Of a DNA stretch of 64,000 bases, positions 33,116 to 44,945 are shown in pieces (within the stretch, counting starts at the first letter, position 1; the number at the start of each line of letters is the position of its first letter). Source of the stretch: Sambucus nigra (taxonomy: Eukaryota; Streptophyta; Magnoliopsida; Dipsacales; Adoxaceae); the NCBI GenBank assembly GCA_949130495.1, contig OX422207.1:830092073-830156072 (forward strand). The letters run 5' to 3'. The notes under the pieces are model-generated. The model was not told the DNA's origin and made no database searches. It saw nothing but the letters and a program-made list of their open reading frames with translations. The position numbers and the translations under genes were made by a program.

Positions 33116-33823
33116 TTATTCTCCAAACTTTCTCTTCCCCTCTCTAACCTGATTATATTCTTCATTATCCTTCTCAGCTATTGTTGCCCTAGCCACCAGG
33201 TCATTATATGATGTCAACTTTTGGATGGAAATTCGACTATGAATATTCAATATTAACCCACGTTCAAACTTCTTGGCTTTTAAAACATCGGTTATCACAA
33301 TATGAGGTGAAAAATGGGATAACTCGGTAAACTTTGCCTCATATGGACTAACCGTCATATTTCCTTGAACTAGACTCACGAAGTCAGTTGCTTTTTGGTC
33401 TTGCACCATTTCGGGAAAGTATTTCTGGTAGAAGATCACCAAGAAGTCGTTCCAACCTATGGGATTACTCATTTCTCCGTGTATTCTCTTAGTCATTCTC
33501 CACCAATGTTAGGCTTCACCTTCTAACATGAATGTTCTAAATGAAACCCGTTGTTTATCTATACACTTAATAACATAGAACATATTTTCCATTTGCATCA
33601 CCCAATTTTCTGCTTCAATGGGGTTAGGAGTACCTTTAAAAGATGGCAGGTTCAACTTCTTGAACTGTTTCATAGTACAACTACTTAGTTCAAGATTCCT
33701 TGGTGCTCCATTATTCACCTGATGCTCCACAATTCTTTCTAGACTTTTAAATGCCTTGTATGAACCTTCCAGTCCTTCCATAATTGAACCACTAGTTCCT
33801 GCAGTTGATCTCATCTTGGTCAT
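33116..33823 (-). pseudogene. gypsy-2 gag
   Basis: Starts MTKMRSTAGTSGSIMEG at 33,823. The gag domain is split by TAA at 33,509-33,511 between FMLEGEA and HWWRMTKRI, consistent with CAA-to-TAA. It continues with FYQKYFPEMVQDQKATDFVS and LVQGNMTVSPYEAKFTELSH. Typical length and order for Ty3/gypsy gag. Confidence 0.9.
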
Positions 33824-34034
33824 TTTCTACACTAATAGACAAATTTAAGATGTATTATACTATCTCCAAATTGTAAATTAGAAGAAGAATTATGTATAAA
33901 CAATTATATAGAATGTAAGACATATGGAGGGTTATCACATAAGTCAGATATTTCATCCTATATCTTATGTATGGAAACTTAAAATCTATAACGTTTAAAA
34001 CTTATGCTCGGTAGTCTATGGGTTCATAACCTAT

Positions 34035-34046
34035 GGTTTGATACCA
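34035..34046 (-). promoter_or_regulatory. gypsy-2 primer-binding site
   Basis: Minus strand TGGTATCAAACC just inside the right LTR. Ten of 12 bases match the initiator tRNA-Met site seen in gypsy-1. Confidence 0.75.
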
Positions 34047-34050
34047 CCTC

Positions 34051-36468
34051 TGTCACGACCCCATCCCAAAATAGTAGTGGGGAATGAGTGTCTTGACATG
34101 CCACCAAGGCAACAAATATTATGGATTTAAAAATATTTCTTAAAATAAATGCAACGGAAAAACAATCACATGGTTATAAATCGTAAAATACTAAAAGTGA
34201 AGGAATTACGTCATCAAAGCTTTCTAAAAGGAAACTTCCTTTATATTAAAAGTAAAGAGTTACAACGTAAAACAAACTTTTATTACAAAAGAGCCAAACA
34301 TGCTTTATATGATAAAATAAACATTTTATTTAAAATAACAAAAGGAGCTCTAAAAGATGAATCTTCAACATAGTTCTTTTATGTTCCCTCCACGAGCCTA
34401 TTTATTTCCTGAAAAAGTATTACAACATCAGCTAATAGCCGAATGAGATTCAATCTCCAGACATTCTAAGTTTTTACAGAAAATTGATACCTATTTAAAT
34501 CAAAAGAGAAGGCATATACATATATGGATAGGAACTTGCAGTATATAATTTGGAATAACAGTATATAAAAATGAATAGCTCATAATAGAACGGATGCAAC
34601 AAATCAAAGGAAATAACTTTTTCTTTCAACCATATCATTTTAATGGCCAAGTACCTTCCAATATTGTATTCTTCAATTGTATTATTCCCCGATAGTTGAG
34701 GGTCAATCGAACTTGTTCGTCACAACGCCTTATTTAGGGCACACTAGCGATAACCCAACTGGGAAGGTCAGTCAGTCAAAGAGGTCCCTTAGGCCGAATC
34801 TTATTTTTAATATTCAATATCATTTTCAATATTCATTTTAATCAGTATATCTATATGGACAAATATAAACATATCACAAGGAATCAATTATCGGTATCAA
34901 ATGAATTTTGAGAATAAAAGAAGTTCACAAAATATACATAGTTTTCATCATATCATATAATTAAAATGCATAAGGAATGTCAGAGTACTCACCTAAAACA
35001 GAAGTCCAAAGTTATAGATATAGAGTCTTGGATCGCTCGTTAATCTTGAGATGAAACTTCTTCTTAAACTTTCCCCGCACTTTCTCTCACTATTTATTTC
35101 TAAGCTTTTGGTATAATTTCGTATAATGGCTGATCCAAAGGATTTATTTATAGTTTTTCAAAGGTATTTAGGTCCTGACACCTACCTGGGTGATAAGGCT
35201 TTCATTTTGGTGAGTCGGCGTTCACGTGTCGCGTAACGGAGCAGCCTTGCAGTCTTAGTTCACCCAACGATGACACGTGTTTTAACTTTTTCTAAATGAT
35301 TGACATGTGTTTTATATTTTCCTATAAAGGTGACACGTGTGCGGTGGAGGTATTAAAACCAAGCACGAGGTGTAAAGTTATTAAGGGTATAAGGGTCATT
35401 TTACACATGAATGAATTTGTGCAATTTCACACTATATATTTTTAATATTTCATAAAGGTTCTTAAATAAATTTTATTCACAAAATGATCCTTCTTATATT
35501 TTCATTTTAGTCCGTTAAACCTTCTTAATTAAAACCAAGTCCTTAATGTTTCATAAAATTACAATTTATACCCCAAAACTTATCATTTCACTTGAGATAG
35601 GTTATAAGACTTTGATTTAATCCAATTTATAGTTAATTCATAGTAATCATGATTTCTATCATTTCAATCAATAATACCAAAAATATAACAAGATTTATGG
35701 GTAGGATTACCTTAGGGACTTTTACGTAATTTCCTATGAATTTCCCCCGAATTTTTCCTCGCCTTTCTCTTCCTAAACTTCCCATTTATCTCTCCTCAGG
35801 CTAAAACTCTTCCATGACTGAAATATGGTGAAGGAGAAACTTATTTCAAATGTTTTAGGTCTACATAAGGCACCTTCCCATGGTCCAATCAAAGTATGAC
35901 ACGTGGGAACTATGTAAGACAAAATATCTTTTAAGGCTAAATGACTACTTACCCCTTGTTCGTAAAAAGACAATATTTTCTCACTCTAATGTCCGTTTGA
36001 TGCAAATTTTATTGTGTTACAAACCTAATTCATATAACTACAACTATCTAGTTTATACCTCAAGTCAATTGTTATATTACAATGGTCAAAACTAGGCTTC
36101 AACATGAATAATTTTACCAAAAACTTCAAAATTTTGTAGTTGCAATTAATTCGATATTTCATGCCTTATGAAAGTATAATAACTTAACATTATATATATT
36201 AATGACAAATTATCCATATCACATAGGCTAAACATGATTCAAACAGAATCAATCATAATTATGAAACTTACCATTTAGCTTAGGATGTGTTATAAAATAT
36301 CATTTTGACTCATTTTATAGTTAATTCTTCAAATTTAAAAAAATGGGTTTTATTATATTACGAATCTAGAATATCACATATGTAATAATACAACATTATT
36401 AGATATTAAGTGAGACGAAATTGAAAGAAGACAATTATATATTGGCATAAGAAAATGGGGTCATTAAA
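34051..36468 (-). repeat. gypsy-2 5' LTR (right copy)
   Basis: 2,418 bp, the promoter LTR for the minus-strand element. It parallels 27,009-29,445 with scattered substitutions. Confidence 0.93.
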
Positions 36469-36522
36469 GTAAAACTTTCAAATATTTGCACAAAAGGAAT
36501 TCTAGGTTTGCTAAATTAATAC

Positions 36523-36603
36523 CTGAGGTGGCATAAACGATGAAGTGCTCACAAGAGCACTTGTTGGAGACGTAACAATAAAGGGAACACCAACAATGCT
36601 TGC
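36523..36603 (-). pseudogene. 81-nt phase-0 exon of the exon-array pseudogene
   Basis: Acceptor CATTTTAG|GCA and donor CCTCAG|GTATTA bound 27 codons (VPFIVTSPTSALVSTSSFMP within). Same Ser/Thr/Val/Pro-rich character and the same donor as the array exons. Taking gypsy-2 and one GTAAA out leaves a 74-nt intron to the next exon (26,933-26,983). Confidence 0.65.
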
Positions 36604-36716
36604 CTAAAATGAAAGAAAAAAGATAGAGTGAGTAATCATTCAAACACATGTAAAGAAAATGTAGCTCGCAAATGTAATCTCTGAGAGTAAGTATAAAGGT
36701 GCGCCAATTTAGGTAT

Positions 36717-38588
36717 CTGAACTCCAACATGAGGGGAGTGATACAACGCTAATATTGCGTATTTACGCCCGTTAACTTATGCATATTTAGCACCCTCGGG
36801 AACCGTAATTTCTATATTTATACTCGTTAATCAAAAAACCTCTGTTTTATATGCTAATACTTTATTTGAGGTATCATTGAGCATATATAGTTGTTACGGT
36901 GCTTAGTGTGAAGTTTCATAAGAGTTCGCACATTCAGGGGCATTTTAGTAATTTCACACTTCTGGATTTTTGCGCGAAGTATTCACAGAAGTTATAGCCC
37001 TTAGGCCAAGCTTTGCGTGTCCATAAACGGTGCTCGAATCGGAGTCCGAACGAAGAAAACACATACCTTTAATCCGAGGAAGAATTAAAAGAAATAAATA
37101 ACAATTTTTTAATCCCCCCATGTCCCTTATCTCTTTTACTAACAATGTCATAAATACCCTCCATGTCCCTAACTCGTTTTTTCAACAAACTTCTTACAGA
37201 TATGACGATTTTTGGCTTGTGCTCGGGTTTTGGTTTCATCCAAAATTGGAGCTTTTCGTTCGAAATTGGAGCATAGATTTTGGTCTAATACGAAAATGGG
37301 TCTCTTTGGCCACTTTTGGAGCTTGAGTTTCTTGATTTTGGTCAATAATGGAGGTTGTAGAGCTTGGTATATTCATGGTGGGTTTTGGTTTTTGTTGGGA
37401 TTTGCTGATTGGGAGAAGTTTTTGAGCCTACGGGTGTGAATTGATTCGCACCTTTGTGAATTGATTCGCTTGTCAACAGTAAAAAGTAGAACCATTTCGA
37501 ATCGATTCAGACTTATCTGAATCGATTCAGTGCTCTGTTATTGTTTTACCGTGCTCTGCTGATGTTATTTCCTTCTTTTTTCATATTTCTTTTTCCTTTT
37601 TGTTTTGTTTGTTTATTTGAAGACTTATCCCTTAATTTTATTTCTTTTCCTTTTTCTTTATTTCTTTTTCCCACTTAGTATAAAAACAACACTTGGTGTA
37701 ATTTTGTTAGATCTCGTCATATTATATTTTTAGGGTATGTAAAAGGGGAGATTCCCTCTCCTCATTTCTTGTTATATGTTTGTCCATTTTTGTATGTAAG
37801 TATTACTATTCATCATCTTCCTTATTATATTTAGTTGTTTTAGCTAATTTCCATGCTTTGCATTTTGTTTCTTGCCTAGATAAATTAGTTTAGTTTATTT
37901 ATTTCTTGTTTTAATTATTAATTAGTTGTTTAATTAGATTATTCATGTGTAGTGAGCAGTTAAATAGACTTTGGATCGTGTGTCCGCCATTGATGGGCGT
38001 CAAGCTCCGAAAATTAGATTTTGTGTAAAATTGCATTTAATTGAAACCGCCTGTATTAAAATGAGTTTATTATGCGTTTAAATTTCTTTGTCACGCAACG
38101 TTAGTTTTTATAGCGATAATCCGATTTTAAAATGCGTGTGACCATTTGGAATTAAATGTTTTATCTCGCAACGTTGAGTTAAATTTCTTCTTGCATGATG
38201 TTTATTATTAACTAAAAATGCTCGGTTAAATATTTTCGAATCGAAATTCTAATTATTAGTTGTTTAGCCCATGACGGGTACGCCATCCCGACTCTCATTT
38301 AATTAATATTGTTTAGACTTAACTTCTTTTCTTTTTCCTTTTTCACCAAAAACATCTTATCACCTTTTACACCTTTATTCTTGAAATAATAAATCAATTA
38401 TAATATATACGACATTCCCTGTGAATTCGATCCCTACTTGCCTCTACACTTCCATTAGTGTACCAAGTTGTAGTATTTGTTTTGTTTAGGGCGTAAACAC
38501 CCAACGACGTGTTTTAAATTCAAAGTTTACACCCCATCAGGGAGGTACTCAAGTCTATAGCAGGTGGTGGAAGGATACTCGTACTAAC
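36717..38588 (-). pseudogene. 66-nt exon split by a solo LTR
   Basis: Right part 38,545-38,588 follows the acceptor TTGATAG|GTTAGTACG. The left part is 36,717-36,733. With one copy of the GGGAG duplication the two parts add to exactly 66 nt, the array exon length, and keep the frame (VSTSILPPPAIDLSTS on the right side, GVQ at the end). The donor is ATACCT rather than GTACCT, a G-to-A change. Confidence 0.65.
36739..38539. mobile_element. solo LTR, 1.8 kb
   Basis: TGATACAACGC...CACCCCATCA, flanked by GGGAG at 36,734-36,738 and 38,540-38,544. No internal domain or second LTR, so it probably arose by LTR-LTR recombination. The 3' part (TCCCTGTGAATTCGATCC, about 38,410) resembles a phrase common near the ends of long plant LTRs. 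Repeats of GAATTGATTC/GAATCGATTC occur at 37,436-37,530, including the perfect palindrome CTGAATCGATTCAG at 37,517-37,530. Strand is not determined. Confidence 0.85.
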
Positions 38589-38652
38589 CTATCAATGAAG
38601 ACATTTTCAATATAAAATAATCAAAAGTGACAGAAATGATATAACTAGTTAC

Positions 38653-38860
38653 CTCTGTTGAACAAGTGACGTGAAAAACATGCCCACTTGATATAACTAG
38701 GCTGAGTAAAGAGGGATTGGACTTCGGGAGAGGTCCTGGACATGGGACCTTTTCTCTAAAGGGAGACAATCCCTTGGTATGGATATCCTCCAAAATGGAG
38801 GCAACCCTGGGATGATTACCCCTATGGGAAAAAGTATGCCACCAATAGTGAGGGAATCAC
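38653..38860 (-). pseudogene. longer upstream exon of the exon-array pseudogene
   Basis: Ends at donor ACAGAG|GTAACT. A 64-nt intron separates it from the split exon. The frame includes YWWHTFSHRGNHPRVASILE, KGLSPFREKVPCPGPLPKSN and SGHVFHVTCSTE. The left limit is unclear because the frame meets TGA upstream. Family unknown. Confidence 0.5.
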
Positions 38861-38973
38861 TCATATAAAAGCACTGTGAACAAGCGTTAACAAAAAAAAT
38901 CTAGTGATATATTTTGATTAACAATACAAGTATATAAGGAAATAAAAAGGAGGTACTCTAATAATTCCCCTAC

Positions 38974-39072
38974 AAAGCTAGTCACAACAGTGACTGGGGG
39001 TCGTTCTGATGAACCGCTAGATATAGAATAAGTGAGTGACCTGATGATTGGTGCGAGTAGAGCTAAAGACAC
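38974..39072 (-). pseudogene. possible 99-nt first recognisable exon of the exon-array pseudogene
   Basis: Acceptor TTGATAG|GTGTC, as for the 66-nt exon. 33 phase-0 codons (IIRSLTYSISSGSSERPPVT) reach a weak donor TTT|GTAGGG. A longer version to 38,957 is possible. Nothing further upstream is recognisable. Confidence 0.4.
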
Positions 39073-39810
39073 CTATCAAGAATAAGTGTTAGCAAAGAAT
39101 GCAAAAGGATTTAACAAAAATACATTTGTAAACTAATGGATAACCGTACTAAATGAGCAGTCACAAAAGAACTCATGTCAATGGCAGGATATAAAGTAGA
39201 GAGTTGCAAAAGAAAAAAATTAATAATAAAACTAGCTAAAAAGAGAGATTACCCTAATAATAAAACTAACTAACCAACTACATACTAAATAAACCAACCC
39301 AGAGCCAAAAGAACAAGCTAAAAATGGCATTTTTCTTGTGTGGATGGTAGCATAATTGATTCCCTTAAGTGGGGAATTAATTCCCCCTTCATAAAATTTC
39401 AATGGAGGATCTCTTCAACTAAGGAGATAATCAATTCCATATGCCTCGGATGGTACTTTTTCGAGTAGTGGTACAAAAATTGCCATAACTTCTTTAGATA
39501 AACTCGAAATAACACACGGTTGGTGGCCATACAAAGCTAACTAAATGAGAGACACAACCATATATTTCAAAGATCCAAATTCTGAAGTTTCAAATTATTA
39601 AAATTCCTTTTACTTATAATAAAAGCTTTATTGAAGCTCTTCCAACTTCACACTTTGCATTCCCGATACCTATAAAACCTCAAATAAACCTTACAAAAAA
39701 ATATAAACATAAATAAAAAGGTTATATAATAAAAAGAGATTAAATGTAGGAATTAAAAAACACGAGAACGCTATAATGTGCAAGAATAGAAGGTAAAATG
39801 CAACACTCAT
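39073..39810. other. AT-rich stretch, nothing recognised
   Basis: No coding, RNA or repeat structure could be supported here. Confidence 0.5.
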
Positions 39811-39819
39811 GACTAATCA

Positions 39820-40480
39820 ATGACTATGACCATTGAAGATTTCTACAAATTATTTGAGGACGAGGATATGTTTTATGTAGTGAGATTGACACTGAAGAGA
39901 GATTTCCTTACCTTAATACAGGGAGACCATACCATGGCCCAGTATGAGCAGGAGTTCACCAGACTCTCACTACTTTCACGAGGAGAGGTAAGCACTGAGT
40001 ATAATATGATGGTGCATTTTATCTCAAGGTTGACAAAGAGGATTACGAATGTTCTTGTAGGGAATCCAACCTACACCATGTATACTTAGGTTGAGAAAAT
40101 AGCACTAATGCATTGTCGTGATCACATATATTTTTAGCGAGGAAGAGGATATAGAAAGGGGAAGGATGAGAATTCTTAAGGACCTAAGTCGGGTGGAAGG
40201 GAAGGATGGCCACTATTACTAGAGCGTATAACCTTGAGGGGAGTAACCGCTTAAGAGAGAGAGATGTGAAGATGATTTTATATGCTAGACACAACAGGGG
40301 CCAATGATATCAGGTCCATCGGAGCTAAGGATATCATGTCTAATAAGGCCAAAATAATGATAATAAGTGCTACAAGAAAAATGGGCAGGGCTATCAGGGT
40401 CGAGGCCATCCGGGTCAAAAATAGGTTTAAGAAGAATGATAGGCCATTCATCGATGTGCTTTACACATGTGGAATATATC
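39820..40480 (+). pseudogene. gypsy gag fragment
   Basis: FYKLFEDEDMFYVVRLTLKR and FLTLIQGDHTMAQYEQEFTR correspond to the retrotransposon gag domain (normally KYFP...L-QG-MTV-EYE-KF-L). After a stop at 40,089, broken frames continue with RGRGYRKGKDEN and a Cys-containing scrap LYTCGIYP near 40,460 that may be a knuckle remnant. No pol follows. Confidence 0.6.
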
Positions 40481-40635
40481 CCTAAGGGAAATTACACCAC
40501 ATAGGGACACCAAGTATAGTTAGGGCAGCATTAGCAGTTTCCAGAACCACTAGTGAGACCAGTATTACTAGTACCTTATTTTGGTAGCAGTAACCAGCCT
40601 CATAGTCCCCGAGTAAGTAAGATTGTGTCTATAAT

Positions 40636-41255
40636 TGTCACTCCTTGATTTAATTAAGTTAAAATCATAGTCAAAATGAATAGAATTTCTCTTGTACAAT
40701 AATATAATTATAATATCTTGAGAAGTAACACACGATTTGTTTTTCTCTAAAGGTATGTTTATATGAAAACATAACTATCTTTACATACAACTTACTAAGT
40801 ACACAATAAGAAATTCATTACCTTTATAAATACCATACAGAGTATAAAATAACTTTATATAAACAAGTTTCTTACTTTAACATTAAAAAAAAGTTATTAT
40901 TCAACCATACTAAATATCCTTCACTCTCCCATTTTAAAGTCCCAACTTGGCAATGAACTCCAAACGATAGGTATGCCTGAAACAAAACTTGTAGGAGTGT
41001 AAGATACATAAGCTTGGTGAACGCCCTGCAAACATACACCACATATATAACAAGTTTAAATAAACATTTTAAACCATATAATGCAAATTTGAATTGTGGA
41101 CTCTTGCAAGACTAGATCCGCCATAATTCAATTAACCCATTGTGATTTGTAAGGTCAACCACACCCCTTTGTTTTGGCCCGACTACACGAAACCTTAATT
41201 CGGATTATCTAACTAAAATGAGACCATCACATCCCATAAGACTCGCCACACTTTT
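40636..41255. repeat. possible gypsy LTR remnant
   Basis: TGTCACTCCTTGATTTAATT resembles the start of gypsy LTRs in this window (TGTGACACCCCGACTAATTA), and the following non-coding AT-rich sequence has a similar texture. No second LTR or target duplication found. Confidence 0.3.
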
Positions 41256-41260
41256 GCCAC

Positions 41261-42104
41261 TAAAATTATCACGGAGGCAAATAAAATTATTTCCTTTCAT
41301 CCCCTATCTATATAACATGACCAAAATCATACCTCTGGAGGATATGCTTAAGGCATGACCAAAAGGACAGATTGATTTGATAAATGAGTTATCTCTATGT
41401 CTCTTTCTTATATTTGGATCATAATCGTGTAACATGCATATCACGTATGGTCAGAAAGTATAATAGGTTTTCTCCATCACTAAAAGGAAAAATGTATCAA
41501 ACAACATTTTCGAAAAAAAAGCAAATTCATAATCCCGCAAGTTCAAATGAATTTAAATCTCCATGATTCATTCGACTTTGAACATTATTCTGACCACTGA
41601 AGTTGTATTTCTTTGTAATTCCCTTGGATAATCTTGGCAGCCCAGGGCTTTGACCTTATTCCCACTATCGAGCCTCATCTAGCGTTGGCACTATACCCGC
41701 CTGATATGGCCTAGACCTGACGGGACAAAGTAGTTAGATGAATTTGTTAAAGAGACAAATTTCTTAAATGAAAAAACTAACATGGAATTTTTTTTCACTA
41801 AAATTATCGCAGAGGCAAAGAAATTTATTTCCCTTTACCCTCCATCTATATAACAGGGCTAAAATCATACCTATGGAGGATATGCTTTAGGCTAGACCAA
41901 AAGGATGGATTGATTTGATAAATCAGTTGTCTCGTTGTCTCTCTCTTATATTTGGATCACAATCGTGTAGCATGCGTATCGTCAAAAAAGTACAATAGGT
42001 TTTATCTATTACCATAAGGAAAAATGGATTAAACAACGTTTTTGGTTTGCAAAATACAAAAAAAAAATCATAATCCCTCAATTCCAAATGAATTTAGATC
42101 TCTA
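41261..42104. repeat. direct duplication, two copies of about 305 bp
   Basis: 41,261-41,564 and about 41,796-42,104 align throughout (shared AAAATCATACCT, GGAGGATATGCTT, GATTGATTTGATAAAT, TATATTTGGATCA). A third scrap is at 42,259-42,310. No coding is recognised. Confidence 0.8.
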
Positions 42105-42688
42105 TCAATGAAGAGGAACACGTCAGAGCTATGGATCCTATATAGGTGATGCATATTATTATTGGGGGCATTAAATAATATAAATAGTGGAAAATTCGAG
42201 TATAAAAATGAACTATAATTAGCACAATGAGAGCCACAGTTCTTCACGTAAGACAAAAGGGATCAAACAACGTTTTCGATTTGCAAAATACAAATAAAAA
42301 ATAAAAATCATTCGGGGTGTATGTTTTATGCAACACATTTCCTCAAATAGTTTGTGGGCACTTTTTCTATAGATAAAAGCCCATTTCTTCTCATGTTATG
42401 TGTTATTTAAAAAATCTCCTTAAATAGTTATTGGGCATTATTTTAAGGGGAAAAACTTATGTCTTCTCAAATAGTACAACAGACATTCATTAACAAATTA
42501 GAACCTACATTCAATTTAACAAAGACAAGGAAAGATTCAAACAGTACAACACGGAGAGTAAGATATAGGAAACTCACTTGATTGGATGCCTTAGCTGATT
42601 GTGAATGAAAAAAATGTGAGAATACCAATGATTCACTTAACAATAAATATATTTCCCAAAAGACTCTACAAATTCCATTTGCAATTAC

Positions 42689-43579
42689 TGTCAGAACAGC
42701 TTTGCTTTTCCAAAGCTAAAAGTTGTTAACGTTAACTTTAAGATGCAAAACTTTGAAAAGCCTTTAGGCAGTGTCCCACATCGGTGGGAGAGTTAAAATG
42801 TGTTGGGTATATTTATAATTTTTTGGGACCAAAGGTTTAGCCCTTTGGGCATTCAATGTTTTGTGGGTATGTGAGGCAGACCCAATGGGCCAAGTCACAC
42901 GCGCCGCCGCCGTCCGGCCCGTGTCCGCCTCCGGGTCCGGGTCCGGGTCTTGGGCTTGGGCTCATTAAGAAATAATTTTTTTGGACAAATACATAACTGT
43001 TTTTTGGGCTTTAAAAAATATTTTTTAACTGTTTTTTTAATTTCGAAAAATCAAAACGTGTTTTATTCTGAGTTGATTTCTTAAACCGAGTTGCCCACTA
43101 CTTCCAGTTTTTTCTCTCCACGTTTGTTTACCAACGTCTATTTTTTGTTGCCCATAAAAAGAGGTAACAAAAGAAAAAAAACCACATACAGTTCATCTTC
43201 AAAAACTGTTCCGAATTTTTTTTTTCTCCCAGAATAATTAATCTCGTTCGTTGTATAGATTAATTATATTTAGAATCGAGCAATTATACAGAATGGGTGT
43301 ATACAGACCGGATTGATTCTTGTGCTTTATCTATCCATATTTTAATTTTTAGAGGTTGTTTTATCCTGGGGTGGCGGGGCTTCGAGATTGTCGGCACACT
43401 TTGGGCAGAGCCGCGAAATACCTTAAAGAGAGCGACATTGTCCGCGACTCAGCCGTGTTCTAGACTGTCCAGTTCGGGATTTCTTATATTTTTCTGCCCC
43501 AGATTTATTTGCTCCAAAATTGGGTAATTTCGTTCCAAATTTTTAATTCTGCATTTAATTATTTACTGCTGCTACAACA
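42689..43579 (+). repeat. copia 5' LTR
   Basis: 891 bp. It lacks about 52 bp that the 3' LTR has after AAAAAGAGGT, near 43,165. It contains a GC-rich CCGGGT array at about 42,928-42,960. Confidence 0.93.
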
Positions 43580-43624
43580 ATTTTAAGGTGTTTAGGAAAA
43601 TTTTGCCATCGACGAAATTAACTC

Positions 43625-44300
43625 AAGTAACCTTAATAAGCCTTTCAAATATGAAGGCACCTATTTTAAACGTTGGAGCAAAAAATTGCTATTTTATTTA
43701 ACTACGAAAAAAATCGCATCATATGTGCAATTTGACAAACCCGTAGTAAATAATCCACCTACTGTTAAGGAAAGCAAAACAATTAGAACTTGGGAGGAAA
43801 ATGATTTTTTGTGCAAGAACTATATTCTTAATGCTCTAAGTGACGACCTTTATGAATATTGTGCCAATTATAAAACTGCGAAAGATGTTTGGGACGCACT
43901 TTTTAAAAAATATGACACGGAGGAGGCGGGTGCTAAAAAATATGCTGTCAGCCGTTATTTAAAATTTCAAATGACGGATGACAAATTTGTTATTGCTCAA
44001 ACCCATGATTTGCAAATGATTGCCCATGAAATTATTTTCGAGGGCATGGCTTTAGATGAGCAATTTCAGGTGGCAGTAATTATTGAATCAAATGACGCCG
44101 ATTTTTATGAAGATAAATTTTCTTTTAAATTGAGGAATAGTGGGGGCGAGTCATCCACTAATATTTCTTTAAATAAATATAAAGAAAATAATGAATCCAT
44201 TTTAGAAATTCAAAAAAGTAAAAGGGCTCGTGTAGAAAAAGATTTTGGTCCCGACTTTTATGCTTACACTTTAGAGGAGGATCCTAACACTATTTAAGAA
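43625..44300 (+). pseudogene. copia gag remnant joined to the integrase-RT linker
   Basis: Gag with NKPFKYEGTYFKRWSKKL, FLCKNYILNALSDDLYEYCA and KDVWDALFKKYDTEEAGAKK. No in-frame Met and no primer site precede it; a TAG is just upstream, so its 5' end is lost. Near 44,140-44,160, after FKLRNSGGESSTN, it joins directly to the linker ahead of RT (KSKRARVEKDFGPDFYAYTL). The zinc knuckle, protease and integrase core are thus absent. TAA at 44,295-44,297. Confidence 0.8.
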
Positions 44301-44873
44301 GCTTTATCTTCTTTAGATGCCGATTTATGGCAAGAGGCTATTAATGATGAAATGGATTCTTTGGAAACAAATAAAACTTGGCATTTAGTGGACCTTCCTC
44401 CTGGATGTAAAACAATTGGGTGTAAATGGATTCTTAAAAAGAAATTAAAACCTGATGGTACTGTTGAAAAATATAAGGCACGTCTTGTTGCTAAAGGTTT
44501 TAGACAAAGAGAAAATTTAGACTTTTTTGATACATTTTCACCCGTGACTAGAATAACGTCTATACGTGTACTATTTGCTATAGCTGCCTTAAATGATTTA
44601 ATTGTACACCAAATGGATGTTAAAACTGCATTTTTAAATGGAGAATTAGAAGAAGAGATTTATATGGATCAACCTGAAGGTTTTATTGTACACGGTCAAG
44701 AAAATAAAGTATGTAAATTAGATAAATCTCTTTATGGACTCAAACAGGCACCTAAACAATGGCATGATAAATTTGATATCCTAGTCATCTCTAATGGGTT
44801 TAAAATTAATGGAAGTGACAAATGCATTTATTATAAATATGTTGAGAACATTTGCACTATCATATGTCTTTAA
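44298..44873 (+). pseudogene. copia reverse transcriptase N-terminal part
   Basis: After the stop the frame continues WQEAINDEMDSLETNKTWHL, CKWILKKKLKPDGTVEKYKA, VHQMDVKTAFLNGELEEEIY and CKLDKSLYGLKQAPKQWHDK, all copia RT blocks. It ends CTIICL then TAA, just where the catalytic YVDD should begin. The RT fingers/palm start is intact but the active site has been deleted. Confidence 0.9.
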
Positions 44874-44945
44874 CGAAAGGACTAGCTAGGGAGAAGGTGT
44901 GGAACACCACGAAAGGGATGGAACTAAAGCCCTTGGATAAATGAG
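44873..44945 (+). pseudogene. copia RNase H C-terminal scrap
   Basis: LTKGLAREKVWNTTKGMELK follows in another frame. It corresponds to the extreme end of copia pol (normally D-P-L-T-K-G-L). The join to RT marks a second deletion of most of RT and RNase H. Confidence 0.7.

Larger units (their letters stand above)
27009..36468 (-). mobile_element. gypsy-2: complete Ty3/gypsy element inside an intron
   Basis: A 9.46-kb minus-strand element. LTRs lie at 27,009-29,445 and 34,051-36,468 (TGTCACGACCCC...TCATTACA; the right copy ends TCATTAAA). The target duplication GTAAA is at 27,004-27,008 and 36,469-36,473. Gag, protease, RT, RNase H and integrase are all recognisable and all broken. The LTRs differ more than those of gypsy-1, so it is older. 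It sits between exons 36,523-36,603 and 26,933-26,983 of the exon-array pseudogene. Confidence 0.94.

Noticed and set aside
36464..36730. 88-codon minus frame
   Set aside because: Reads through an exon and introns of the exon-array pseudogene in the wrong frame.
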